A DNA stretch of 64,000 bases from Flavobacterium psychrotolerans. GTDB lineage: Bacteria; Bacteroidota; Bacteroidia; Flavobacteriales; Flavobacteriaceae. Both the position numbers and the translations under genes were made by a program. Positions 44,233 to 52,568 of the stretch are shown here, one piece after another; position 1 is the first letter of the stretch, and each line of letters begins with the position of its first letter. Under the pieces are notes generated by a model that worked only from the letters and a program-made list of their open reading frames with translations, did not search any database and had not been told where the DNA came from. The stretch is from the NCBI RefSeq assembly GCF_003097635.1, contig NZ_QCZI01000007.1:1-64000 (forward strand). Reading direction: 5' to 3'.

Positions 44233-46062
44233 TTATAATTTAAGGTTCATATTAATATTAAAATTTATGCCTGGCATAGGGCGCATGGACACGCTTTGAT
44301 ATTTTTCGTTAAACAAATTCAAAATCTGAAAGCCTATTTTATAGGTTTTTGATTTGCCAAAATCATAATCAAACCCCATATTGAAAACTTTGTATTCCTG
44401 GAGTTTATAGAAATTATCCGAAGAGGTAAAAACTTTTCCGTTATACAAAAACTGACAATAAATAGCCGTTTTATTGTACGAATACTCCAGTGAAGTGATC
44501 ATTTTATGAAATGGAGTATAGATCAACTGTTTTTTTGTTTCCTGATTTTCAGAAACGGTATAGGCATAATTTGCCTGTAAATTGAGGTTATGCTTCCCGA
44601 TTTTTTCATTCAGGTTCAAATTAGATTCCATACCGTAGGCATGAACTTTATTCGTGTTTTCTGGCCGCCAAACCCCTGATGTGTTGGGCTTCCAGCTAAT
44701 CATATTTTCAATTTTATTGTAAAACCCCGTTGCGGAAATTCGAATGTTTTTAAAAACCATTTCTTGTCCCACTTCAAACTGATAGGCATCTTCCGGATTT
44801 AAACTGGCATTACCGCTGCCTTTCCAATACAAATCATTGAAAGTTGGAATTCTGAAATTTCTGGAGAAATTCAATTTCAAATTATAATTTTTTGTAACAT
44901 CGTATTTTGTCCCAATTGCGTATAAAAAAGGACTTTTATAGTTTTGGGTGTCTTCTTTTCTTACACTGATTTCGTATTGAAGCTGTTTGAAAACGTGGAG
45001 CTTCATCAAAAAAATTCCAGATGCAATTTGACGTTTATGCGCCAACACATCCGAACCAAATCCTTTGGTTTGAGTAAAATCTACAATAGAATTAAATATC
45101 AATTTTGCATTTACTTTATACGTCAAATCGTGTTTAACAACAACCGTTTCTGCCCGTCCCGTAGTATAAAAGGATTGGTCTTTGTCTTCAAAATAAGTGT
45201 ACTGTTCCCCCAAAAAGGCCAATTTAAATTTGGATACAAATGAATGAAACACCCCATCCCATTCCATCAAATTTCGGGTATCCAAATTCCGATATTTACT
45301 TTTTGACGGTGCGGCCAACGTTCCCGAAAAATGTCTTTCCCCTTCAAAAAGCTGACTGTAAAATTTCAAAATAGTAGCAGGATTTAATTGATACCCAAAA
45401 TTCGCATGGATACTGGTGTTCTGAAACTGTCCGTTCTCGTTTTTCCGATTCGTGTCCAAATATTTATAATCATTATCCGATGAGTTTCTCGAAACACTAA
45501 TCTGAGTACTCGCTTTTTCAGTAGAAGCCCTAATTTTATAATTGGCTCCAATAAAGTGGAAACTGCCACAATTAAGTAGCAATTCGTTTGTAAACTGCTC
45601 TCTAAAAACCATGTCGTTGTTGAGATGAATGCTTCCGCCAATGGCACCGCTACCGTAAATGGCACTTCCGCCTCCGGCACGAACCGCCACATTGTCAAAA
45701 TCCCGTGTCGTAATGGTATTAAAATCGGTTTGTCCGTTGAGCTGCGAATTGATGTTGATTCCGTTCCAAATCACGGCTGTTTGTTGTGCCGTTGTTCCCC
45801 TAAAGGAAGGGGAAGAAACCATGCCCAAGCCATTTTCCTTGAAATAAATTGCCGAATTGTAATTGAGCAATGAGGTTAATGACGACTGGTTTTTCTTGAT
45901 GACAGAATCATTAAGTACAGAAACCGATTGAGTTTGGGAGAAGTTTTTGAGCTGTGCATCGGACACGATTACTTCCCTTAATGGTACGATACTGTCGTTT
46001 TGTGCCGAAATGAATTGGCAACCAAATACAAAACAACCAACAAATAGTTTTCTTAAAGTCAT
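44233..46062 (-). CDS. btuB: TonB-dependent vitamin B12 receptor (BtuB-like)
   Basis: A 609-residue outer-membrane receptor. Signal peptide MTLRKLFVGCFVFGCQFISA; then a TonB-box-like PLREVIVSDAQL; a plug domain (about 35-150) with SSLTSLLNYNSAIYFKENG, RGTTAQQTAVIWNGININSQ and AGGGSAIYGSGAIGGSI; then a 22-strand barrel ending in NFNINMNLKL. It imports corrinoids using TonB energy. The longest frame starts 32 residues upstream inside the riboswitch 3' flank; the ATG at 46062 gives a proper signal peptide. The riboswitch, the BtuG-like gene and the divergent btuFC identify the ligand. Confidence 0.9.
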   Translation of the reverse strand: MTLRKLFVGCFVFGCQFISAQNDSIVPLREVIVSDAQLKNFSQTQSVSVLNDSVIKKNQSSLTSLLNYNSAIYFKENGLGMVSSPSFRGTTAQQTAVIWNGININSQLNGQTDFNTITTRDFDNVAVRAGGGSAIYGSGAIGGSIHLNNDMVFREQFTNELLLNCGSFHFIGANYKIRASTEKASTQISVSRNSSDNDYKYLDTNRKNENGQFQNTSIHANFGYQLNPATILKFYSQLFEGERHFSGTLAAPSKSKYRNLDTRNLMEWDGVFHSFVSKFKLAFLGEQYTYFEDKDQSFYTTGRAETVVVKHDLTYKVNAKLIFNSIVDFTQTKGFGSDVLAHKRQIASGIFLMKLHVFKQLQYEISVRKEDTQNYKSPFLYAIGTKYDVTKNYNLKLNFSRNFRIPTFNDLYWKGSGNASLNPEDAYQFEVGQEMVFKNIRISATGFYNKIENMISWKPNTSGVWRPENTNKVHAYGMESNLNLNEKIGKHNLNLQANYAYTVSENQETKKQLIYTPFHKMITSLEYSYNKTAIYCQFLYNGKVFTSSDNFYKLQEYKVFNMGFDYDFGKSKTYKIGFQILNLFNEKYQSVSMRPMPGINFNINMNLKL

Positions 46063-46107
46063 AATTCCTGAACCTTTTTTCCCGAAAGTTCGATATTCGT
46101 TAAGAAA

Positions 46108-46256
46108 AAAGGCAGGTCTCCTGGCTTGCGTCTTGTTGTTTGCCTTCCCACCACGCAAGGCGTGACAGTGGTTTTTGTAGATAACAACAAGCTTAATAGC
46201 TTACAGTTGCGGGAACAGCTTAGGTTTTGAACCTAATTCCCTTTTAATGTGATTCT
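46108..46256 (-). promoter_or_regulatory. Cobalamin riboswitch
   Basis: On the minus strand the leader reads GGGAATTAGGTTCAAAACC, then GCTGTTCCCGCAACTGTAAGC, then GTGGTGGGAAGGC with flanks, and ends in the B12 box GCCAGGAGACCTGCC followed by TTTTTT. These are the conserved blocks of the cobalamin riboswitch in the right order. It lies between the -7 element at 46287 and the btuB ATG at 46062. Adenosylcobalamin binding would lower expression of btuB and the BtuG-like gene. The B12-box hairpin followed by T's could itself be the terminator. Confidence 0.92.
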
Positions 46257-46286
46257 AAAAATAAAATCACAACCTTAATTCGGGTG

Positions 46287-46294
46287 CAAATATA
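46287..46294 (-). promoter_or_regulatory. -7 element for the riboswitch-btuB transcript
   Basis: The minus strand reads TATATTTG followed by CACCCG, a perfect TAnnTTTGC. The transcript would start just before the riboswitch. No standard -33 TTTG is at the expected spacing. Confidence 0.55.
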
Positions 46295-46321
46295 GTTTTA
46301 TCATTTGAATAAATAATTATT

Positions 46322-46354
46322 TTTGATTTTTAAATGTGATTACATATACCTTTG
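46322..46354 (+). promoter_or_regulatory. btuF promoter
   Basis: TTTG (46322-46325), 21 bases, then TACCTTTG followed by C (46347-46354). It leaves a leader of about 14 nt to the ATG at 46374 and excludes the longer frame start at 46323. No riboswitch is present on this side. Confidence 0.75.
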
Positions 46355-46373
46355 CGTTTTTGAAACCCATCCG

Positions 46374-47519
46374 ATGAAATCATTTTTCCTGAAATTTACA
46401 CTGTTCTTATTGGCGCTTTCCCTCACGGAATGCAAACAAAATGATAGCAATTCCGTTGCGGCAAAAAAAACAAATTCGGAAAATCAAATTCATTATGCCA
46501 AAGGTTTTTCTATCTATAAATACAAAGGCTTTTCGGTTGTAAACGTTTCCAATCCCTGGCCGAAAGCAAACCAGAACTTCACCTACATCCTTAAAGAAAA
46601 AAACGGAATTGTTCCCGACAGTTTAAAACAATATACCACAATTGCGGTGCCGATACAAACAATTGTAGTGACCTCAACAACCCATATTCCTTCCCTGGAA
46701 ATGCTGGGCGTCGAAAATTCACTCATCGGTTTTCCGCATTTGGAATACATTTCTTCCGAGAAAGTCCGAACCCGAATTGAACAGGGGAAAATCAGGGAAT
46801 TGGGCAACAACCAAGATTTAAACACCGAAGTTTTATTAGACAGCGCACCCGATTTAATCATTGGTTACGGTATTGACAACAACAATCCCGCGCTAGACAA
46901 TCTCCAAAAAAGCGGTTTAAAAGTAATGCTCAACGGTGACTGGAACGAGGAAACCCCTTTGGGAAAAGCCGAATGGATTAAGTTTTTTGGAGCCATATAC
47001 GGTTTGGACAAAAAAGCAAATTCCATTTTCACGACCATCGAAAATGAATATAAAAAAACAATGGAACTGGCGTTGAAAGCCAAAACAAAACCAACCGTTT
47101 TTGCCGGAGCCATTTATGAAAACCAATGGTTTATGCCACAAGGAAACTCCTGGGGAAGCTATTTTATAAAAGACGCTTTTGCGGATTATCTTTGGAAAGA
47201 AACAAACGGAACCGGTAGTCTGGCGCTTTCCTTTGAAACCGTTTTGGAAAAAGCAAAGGATGCCGATTTTTGGATTGGTCCGGGACAATTCACTTCCTTC
47301 AAAGAAATGGCCGATGCCAACGCCCATTACATGCAATTCAGCGCTTTCAAAAACAAAAAAGTATACTCCTTCAGTTCCAAAAAAGGAAAAACTGGCGGCG
47401 TCATTTATTATGAATTAGCGCCCAACCGTCCCGATTTAGTTTTGAAGGACATTTTGAAAATTGTGCATCCGGAGTTGTTACCTGACTATAAATTGTTTTT
47501 CTTTGAGCCCTTAAAATAA
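46374..47519 (+). CDS. btuF: Cobalamin ABC transporter substrate-binding lipoprotein
   Basis: A 381-residue periplasmic-binding protein of the helical-backbone (cluster A-II) class. Signal MKSFFLKFTLFLLALSLTEC has lipobox Cys20. The first lobe contains YTTIAVPIQTIVVTSTTHIP and GVENSLIGFPHLEY; the second has AKTKPTVFAGAIYENQWFMP and ALSFETVLEKAKDADFWIG. The class binds siderophores or corrinoids. The divergent riboswitch-controlled btuB makes cobalamin the likely ligand, though a heme or siderophore role cannot be excluded from sequence alone. Its stop codon abuts the btuC ATG with no gap. Confidence 0.85.
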   Translation: MKSFFLKFTLFLLALSLTECKQNDSNSVAAKKTNSENQIHYAKGFSIYKYKGFSVVNVSNPWPKANQNFTYILKEKNGIVPDSLKQYTTIAVPIQTIVVTSTTHIPSLEMLGVENSLIGFPHLEYISSEKVRTRIEQGKIRELGNNQDLNTEVLLDSAPDLIIGYGIDNNNPALDNLQKSGLKVMLNGDWNEETPLGKAEWIKFFGAIYGLDKKANSIFTTIENEYKKTMELALKAKTKPTVFAGAIYENQWFMPQGNSWGSYFIKDAFADYLWKETNGTGSLALSFETVLEKAKDADFWIGPGQFTSFKEMADANAHYMQFSAFKNKKVYSFSSKKGKTGGVIYYELAPNRPDLVLKDILKIVHPELLPDYKLFFFEPLK

Positions 47520-48551
47520 ATGCAAAACTCCAAACGAAATAACACTTTATTCCTAGTTTTAACCCTGTTATTGCTATTCCTATTCCTATTGAATATCAGT
47601 TTGGGGTCGGTTGCCATTCCCATCAAGGAAGTTTTCAAAAGCCTGATTGGCGAGAATCTATCCAAAGAAACCTGGCAGTATATTATCCTTAATTATCGTT
47701 TGCCCAAAGCCATCACGGCCGTTCTCGTGGGGATGGGATTGTCTATTAGTGGTTTGTTGATGCAAACGCTTTTCCGGAATCCATTGGCAGGGCCTTATGT
47801 TTTGGGTTTGAGTTCGGGATCGAGTTTGGGAGTTGCCTTTGTGGTGCTTGGGGCAGGCCTTTTACCGGAATTTGCCACCTCGCTCCTATTGTCTTCTTAC
47901 GGAATTGTTCTTGCTTCCTGTCTAGGGAGTTTTCTGGTTTTATTAGCCGTTTTATTTGTTTCGCACCGCTTGCGCGACACCATGGCCATCCTGATTGTGG
48001 GGTTAATGTTCGGCAGTTTTACCAGCGCCATTGTAGGGGTACTCACCTACTTTAGCACCGCCGAACAATTGCAGAAATTCACTTTTTGGTCCCTCGGCAA
48101 CATCGGAAATCTATCATGGACCTCCATATCCATTTTATCCATTTCGGTTTTCGTAGGATTGCTTTTAAGTCTTTTCAGCATAAAACCTTTGAATGCCTTG
48201 CTTCTTGGAGAAAATTATGCCAAAAGTCTCGGCTTGAATTACTCCAAATCCCGATTAATTATTCTTTTTGCCACAAGCATTTTAGCTGGAAGCATCACCG
48301 CTTTTGCTGGCCCAATAGCCTTTGTGGGACTGGCCGTTCCGCATATCGCAAAGTTGGCATTTCAAACCAGTAATCACACTGTATTGTTTTGGAGCACCTT
48401 GCTTTTTGGGGCCATCATCATGTTGATTTGCGATATCTTCTCCCATTTTCCGGGAAGCGATTTAATTTTGCCTATTAATGCCATTACATCCATAATTGGT
48501 GCGCCTATAGTGATTTGGTTGTTGATTCGGAAACAAAAAATGATGGGATGA
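47520..48551 (+). CDS. btuC: FecCD-family ABC transporter permease (BtuC)
   Basis: A 343-residue permease of the BtuC/FecCD family with about ten membrane helices. Diagnostic segments are LPKAITAVLVGMGLSISGLL, QTLFRNPLAGPYVLGLSSGS, the cytoplasmic ATPase-coupling loop GENYAKSLGLNYSKSR, and AGPIAFVGLAVPHIAKL. It starts immediately after the btuF stop. Its ATPase gene btuD should follow directly but is displaced by about 630 bases containing a GxxExxY gene. Confidence 0.93.
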   Translation: MQNSKRNNTLFLVLTLLLLFLFLLNISLGSVAIPIKEVFKSLIGENLSKETWQYIILNYRLPKAITAVLVGMGLSISGLLMQTLFRNPLAGPYVLGLSSGSSLGVAFVVLGAGLLPEFATSLLLSSYGIVLASCLGSFLVLLAVLFVSHRLRDTMAILIVGLMFGSFTSAIVGVLTYFSTAEQLQKFTFWSLGNIGNLSWTSISILSISVFVGLLLSLFSIKPLNALLLGENYAKSLGLNYSKSRLIILFATSILAGSITAFAGPIAFVGLAVPHIAKLAFQTSNHTVLFWSTLLFGAIIMLICDIFSHFPGSDLILPINAITSIIGAPIVIWLLIRKQKMMG

Positions 48552-48573
48552 TGAAAAAGTGTGGTGAAAATTG

Positions 48574-49163
48574 AAACACATAGAAACATAGAAAAAAACG
48601 AATTGAAAGAACTAATATAGAAAATTATTTTTCCGCATAGCGCTAATCTAAATCACTGGAGCCTAATTTGAAAAGCGTTGAAATAAGTCTTAAAAAAATA
48701 AGTAACAATTAATGACAATAAATTAAAATGATTACACAAAAATATTTAGATGAATTGACTTACGAGGTTATCGGGTCTGCAATTGAAGTGCATAAAAACA
48801 TCGGGAGAGGTTTACTAGAAAGTGTTTACCATCAGTGCTTAAAGGAAGAATTATCCATTAGAAAAATAAACTTTTTATCAGAAATGAAAGTTCCTTTAAT
48901 TTATAAAAATAAAGAACTTGAAGTAGATTTTAGATGTGATTTATTTGTAGAGAACTGTTTGGTCGTCGAGTTAAAATCGGTATTGCAACTAAACCCTATA
49001 ATTGAAGCACAGCTTCAAACCTATATGAAACTTTTAAAAGCTCCAAAAGGGATTATAATAAATTTTAATTGTTTCAATATTTTCAAAGAAGGACAGAAAA
49101 CTTTAGTAAATGAATATTTCAAAAATTTACCAAAAGAATAAAAATCTATGTTTCTATGTGTTT
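48574..49163. mobile_element. Candidate 590-bp unit: GxxExxY gene bounded by 19-bp inverted repeats
   Basis: AAACACATAGAAACATAGA at 48574-48592 and its exact reverse complement TCTATGTTTCTATGTGTTT at 49145-49163 bound a single gene. Removing 48574-49163 would leave 43 bases between btuC and btuD, a normal operon spacing. I see no target-site duplication and no transposase, so mobility is inferred from the inverted repeats and the operon interruption only. The 136 bases between the left repeat and the gene hold no other feature. Confidence 0.5.
48728..49141 (+). CDS. GxxExxY protein (PD-(D/E)xK-like)
   Basis: A 137-residue protein with the defining motif G28-L-L-E31-S-V-Y34. The core VDFRCDLFVENCLVVELK supplies Asp (67 or 71) and Glu81-x-Lys83, the arrangement of PD-(D/E)xK nuclease-like folds. 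The family is widespread in Bacteroidota and other phyla, often in many copies per genome, and its function is unknown. Here it lies between btuC and btuD inside the inverted-repeat unit, with codon composition like its neighbours. It has no apparent link to B12 transport. Confidence 0.9.
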   Translation: MITQKYLDELTYEVIGSAIEVHKNIGRGLLESVYHQCLKEELSIRKINFLSEMKVPLIYKNKELEVDFRCDLFVENCLVVELKSVLQLNPIIEAQLQTYMKLLKAPKGIIINFNCFNIFKEGQKTLVNEYFKNLPKE

Positions 49164-49184
49164 AAAAAATTTGATTTATTATAT

Positions 49185-49970
49185 ATGACCTATAACAAAG
49201 AAATACTTTCCACTTCAAATATCAGCATTGGATACCATTCCAAAGGCAAGAACACCATTATTGCCGAAAATCTAAATATATCCCTAGAAAAAGGAAAACT
49301 CGTTGCTTTAATTGGGGCGAACGGTATAGGAAAATCGACGCTTTTGCGAACCCTAACCGGCATCCAAAAACCACTTTCGGGAAGCGTTTTTTTGAATAAC
49401 ACCAACATACAGGAATACGAACCCTTAGCCCTTGCCCAACAAATGAGCCTGGTACTTACCGAAAAATTGCCGCCAAGCAACCTCACCGTTTTTGAACTCA
49501 TTGCCCTTGGCAGACAACCCTACACGAACTGGATTGGCAAACTAACGCCCCAGGACATTACCAAAGTCAACGAGGCGATGCATCTCACTCAAATCAGTTC
49601 TTTGGCAACCAAAAAACATTATGAAATTAGCGACGGGCAACTGCAAAAGGTCTTAATTGCAAGGGCTTTGGCACAAGACACTCCCCTAATTATTCTGGAC
49701 GAACCCACAACCCACCTTGATTTGTTGCACAAAGTTTCGGTATTCAAATTGCTGAAAAAACTGGCGCACGAAACCGGAAAGTGCATCCTGTTTTCTACCC
49801 ATGATATTGATATGGCCATCCAGTTGACCGACGAAATCATTATCATGACTCCCCAAACCGTGGAGCAGAACCAACCTTGCAACCTGATTTCGAAAGGAAG
49901 TTTTGCTACCTTATTCCAGGACGAACACATCACTTTTGATAGCGAAAAAGGGAAGTTTAATTTTAACTAA
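49185..49970 (+). CDS. btuD: ABC transporter ATPase for cobalamin (BtuD)
   Basis: A 261-residue ATPase: Walker A LIGANGIGKSTLLRTL (about residues 42-57), Q-loop in QQMSLVLTEKLPP, signature ISDGQLQKVLIARALAQD (family usual LSGGQ), Walker B PLIILDEPTTHLD, and switch His in FSTHDIDM. It belongs to the FecE/BtuD group and would power BtuC. The longest frame starts at 49110 inside the GxxExxY gene; the ATG at 49185 lies 22 bases after the right inverted repeat and matches the family N-terminus. Confidence 0.9.
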   Translation: MTYNKEILSTSNISIGYHSKGKNTIIAENLNISLEKGKLVALIGANGIGKSTLLRTLTGIQKPLSGSVFLNNTNIQEYEPLALAQQMSLVLTEKLPPSNLTVFELIALGRQPYTNWIGKLTPQDITKVNEAMHLTQISSLATKKHYEISDGQLQKVLIARALAQDTPLIILDEPTTHLDLLHKVSVFKLLKKLAHETGKCILFSTHDIDMAIQLTDEIIIMTPQTVEQNQPCNLISKGSFATLFQDEHITFDSEKGKFNFN

Positions 49971-50014
49971 TACCCCATTCCATTTATGCCTTCCTTACTA
50001 TTGCATAGGATCTC

Positions 50015-50212
50015 CTATACTTTATGTAGGTGATACCTATACTTTATGTAGGTTATACCTATACTTTATGTAGGTTATACCTATACTTTATGTAGGTTAT
50101 ACCTATATTTTACGTAGGTTATAACTATACTTTATGTAGGTTATGCCTATATTTTATGTAGGTTATACCTATATTTTATGTAAGTGATACCTATATTTTA
50201 TAGTGGTAAACT
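50015..50212 (+). repeat. Array of nine 22-bp iteron-like repeats
   Basis: Nine copies of CTATACTTTATGTAGGTTATAC begin at 50015 and recur every 22 bases to 50191; the last is degenerate. Within the array ACCTA and TAGGT alternate (ACCTA-N9-TAGGT-N3), so every repeat is a dyad. There are no unique spacers, so this is not CRISPR. It ends immediately upstream of a small HTH gene. Confidence 0.9.
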
Positions 50213-50241
50213 TAAAAAAAGCTATTTTTGTTAAAAAAAGC

Positions 50242-50580
50242 ATGAGCAATCCAGTATCTATTAGCAGCGGAGAATTATTCCGAAATTATTTCAGCAAAAA
50301 CAAAATTTCAAAATCGGCATTAGCCAAAAAAATAGGGATGCCCTACTCGAATTTGTTGCGGTACACGGTGACTAGAAACAAACCTTTAGAAACCATGCTC
50401 AAAATTTGTGTAGGGCTGGAGCACAATTTCTTCCAAGATATAGCGGCAAAACTACCCAGCCATTATACCACCGATGTCCCGAAAGATACTGCTGCAATAG
50501 TGGAAATAGAATCCCTAAAGGGAAAAATAAGAATACTGGAATCTGAAAAAGAATTGTTACTGCAGGTTTTGAAAAGGTAA
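50242..50580 (+). CDS. Small helix-turn-helix protein behind the 22-bp array
   Basis: A 112-residue protein, no named family recognised. An HTH is visible at about residues 22-60 (ISKSALAKKIGMPYSNLLRY, then TMLKICVGLEHNFF), similar to XRE-type domains. The C-terminus (about 85-112) is a short coiled coil (IESLKGKIRILESEKELLL), suggesting a dimer. The longest frame starts at a GTG (50203) inside the repeat array; the ATG at 50242 is preferred, with TATTTTTG at 50223-50230 as a possible -7 element just ahead. The dyad array upstream is the obvious candidate operator. No partner gene is evident. Confidence 0.6.
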   Translation: MSNPVSISSGELFRNYFSKNKISKSALAKKIGMPYSNLLRYTVTRNKPLETMLKICVGLEHNFFQDIAAKLPSHYTTDVPKDTAAIVEIESLKGKIRILESEKELLLQVLKR

Positions 50581-50804
50581 AATCTCTTTAGAAAAGAAGT
50601 TGGATTTATCCAAATTGGCTTTTAGCAATGTCCATGACAAATGCTACGACGTTTTGATAGTAAAACCCTGATTAGTCCCAGTGCCCCACATGACCCTGTT
50701 TTCTTACAATCAATTAATATTATTTCAGTACATTTGGAATTCGATATGCTAGTTTGTAGTGAGTATTATACGAGTTGTAGACAATTTATAAATAATCTCA
50801 TAAA

Positions 50805-51422
50805 ATGAAACACATCTTTTATATAATAACGTTTTTAATTTCCTTCAATAATTTTGGTCAAGAAAAGTTCAAGATAAAGCAAGTGGAAACAAAAAGTTGG
50901 AAATCGATTTATTACTTAGTCAACGAAAAAGGAAAAACTATAAAAGAATTGGATACAGCAAAATATGTCATTTCATTGAACGATGACAGATATAGATATT
51001 TTGCTGTTTTTATGATAAAGGGTGAAAGCGGTTGGTCTGCAATAGATCGTAGTGAAAGGATTCTATTTAAAATTTATAACACAAGTTTTGGAGAACCTAC
51101 GCCTGATGAAATCATTGAGAATAAGATAAGAATTGTTGATGAAAATAATAAAATTGGATTTGCCGATTATAAAGGAAAGATTATCATAAAACCTCAATTT
51201 GAAATAGCAACTTCATTTCATAAAGGCAAAGCAATTATTGGAGAAAGTTGTGATAAAATCCCTTGGGATAAGCACGCAAAAGAAGAGGATTGTCACCACT
51301 ACTCGATTGTGTGTAAAAAACACGGATATATAAATGATAATGGAGAAATTTTACAAATTGGAGACTTTAGTTTTGAAGAAATTCAAAAAAAGATAAAATG
51401 GAAAGCACCAGAAATGTATTAG
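50805..51422 (+). CDS. WG-repeat (KWG) exported protein
   Basis: A 205-residue protein with a signal peptide (MKHIFYIITFLISFNNFGQ). Two WG/KWG-like repeats are visible, NKIGFADYKGKIIIKPQFEIATSF (read in two parts as NKIGFADYKGK and IIIKPQFE) and KKHGYINDNGEIL, with more diverged ones earlier (SGWSAIDRSERILF). These repeats form beta structures of unknown function. It is a lone gene between the HTH gene and a REP-like repeat. No operon partner. Confidence 0.7.
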   Translation: MKHIFYIITFLISFNNFGQEKFKIKQVETKSWKSIYYLVNEKGKTIKELDTAKYVISLNDDRYRYFAVFMIKGESGWSAIDRSERILFKIYNTSFGEPTPDEIIENKIRIVDENNKIGFADYKGKIIIKPQFEIATSFHKGKAIIGESCDKIPWDKHAKEEDCHHYSIVCKKHGYINDNGEILQIGDFSFEEIQKKIKWKAPEMY

Positions 51423-51424
51423 TA

Positions 51425-51580
51425 ATCCCAGAAGTCACACATATATAAGCGGTTCGTTAGCGCTGATTTGCAATCAGTGCCCATTCTGCGAAGTGTTCAG
51501 TAACGCTCCGAGAAGTCTCTACACCCCGCTCTGCGAAGTGTTCGTTAACGCTCTGCGAAGTCTCCCAACTTCGCAGCAAG
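51425..51580. repeat. REP-like intergenic repeat, left copy
   Basis: This stretch contains GCTGATTTGCAATCAGTGCC, then two copies of a CTGCGAAGTGTTC(A/G)(G/T)TAACGCTC unit, and a perfect hairpin CTGCGAAGT...ACTTCGCAG (51552-51575). About 95 bases are clearly related to 53199-53300. It overlaps the 3' end of the regulator gene at 51545. Confidence 0.75.
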
Positions 51581-52465
51581 TGCTATTTCAAGCTTATATC
51601 CTTTGCCACGTATAACAACAATTTTGATATTCGGATCCATTTCCAGTTTTTTTCTAAGTTTTGATATGAACATATCCAGACTACGTCCCACTATAACACC
51701 TTCATCTTCCCATATCTCTTTTTGAATTCGGCTTCGCTCTATGGTCTCGTTGGGAGACGATGCGAAAATGAGCAATACACGGGTTTCCGTTCCGGTCAGA
51801 TCTATTGTCTTTCCATCTGTGATGAGTTTCCGATTCTTCGCATCAAACAACACCGAGCCCAAAGCGAACCTATTAGTATGTTGACAGGCAGGTAAAGCTT
51901 TTCGTGGTTTAACAACTCTCAAAAAAATAAAACCGACAAATGCTAAAAATGACAGGCTGCCCAAAAGATATCCCATTTTTGCTGTAGTTATTCCTGTCGG
52001 TTTGAATTTAATGTTAATCCTATAACAGGCTTTGGGTTGCCTTCTTCCTTTACAAGTTACAATATCATCTTTTTTATTTTTGGATATAGCATATCCATAG
52101 ATTATACTGGAGTTATCACAATTCAGAACAGTAACAATATAATTACTTGAGAGTGGCGCGTTGTCCAAAAAACGCCGGGTAATACTCATTAGGGAGTCTG
52201 GTAGAAAAGTAAGCTCATTCTCAAACCTAATCTGATATTCATTTTCAGCAATCTTTGTTATGGGAAGAACTCTTGATGTACTATCGCCCGACTGTAGCAG
52301 TATTTCATGTCCGATTCTGCGGAGCAAAACTTCCCTTCTGGCAAAGTCAAAGTCATCACTATCCTCACTGCTGAAAGCCACACAGATTACACCGATAAAT
52401 GAGAGTAGTAGCAATGCAAATAGAAATTTGCGTTTTCCGGAGAGGAGATTTCGACTAAGATGCAT
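51545..52465 (-). CDS. ToxR-like membrane-bound winged-helix regulator
   Basis: A 306-residue one-component regulator. A membrane helix at about 13-31, an extracytoplasmic sensor of about 130 residues (32-163), and a second helix at about 165-186 precede a cytoplasmic C-terminal OmpR/PhoB-type winged helix (200-295). The DNA-binding part reads ALGSVLFDAKNRKLITDGK, LTGTETRVLLIFASSPNET and SLDMFISKLRKKLEMDP. No receiver domain or kinase is nearby, so signal sensing and DNA binding are in one chain. The last ten residues (AAKLGDFAER) are encoded by the REP-like hairpin. It is divergent from the gene at 52569, its likely target. Confidence 0.82.
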   Translation of the reverse strand: MHLSRNLLSGKRKFLFALLLLSFIGVICVAFSSEDSDDFDFARREVLLRRIGHEILLQSGDSTSRVLPITKIAENEYQIRFENELTFLPDSLMSITRRFLDNAPLSSNYIVTVLNCDNSSIIYGYAISKNKKDDIVTCKGRRQPKACYRINIKFKPTGITTAKMGYLLGSLSFLAFVGFIFLRVVKPRKALPACQHTNRFALGSVLFDAKNRKLITDGKTIDLTGTETRVLLIFASSPNETIERSRIQKEIWEDEGVIVGRSLDMFISKLRKKLEMDPNIKIVVIRGKGYKLEIALAAKLGDFAER

Positions 52466-52568
52466 AGTGTCAATTTATTATTTACAAAGTTTACATTTTT
52501 ATTTACAATCCCAATCTCTCAAACCGAAAAATATCAATGTAAATTCGCAGTATCAATTTAATAAGGAT

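Noticed and set aside
46063..46158. N-terminal extension of the btuB frame
   Set aside because: It overlaps the riboswitch 3' end and would place 32 residues before a good signal peptide.
48560..49185. Target-site duplication around the GxxExxY unit
   Set aside because: Flanks GAAAATTG and AAAAAATTTG share only A/T richness; no convincing duplication.
50015..50212. Possible CRISPR array
   Set aside because: The repeats are contiguous 22-mers with no unique spacers, and no cas genes are nearby.
52260..52568. N-terminal extension of the 52569 gene
   Set aside because: It runs antisense through the ToxR-like gene and would bury the membrane anchor behind 103 residues of serine-rich shadow sequence.
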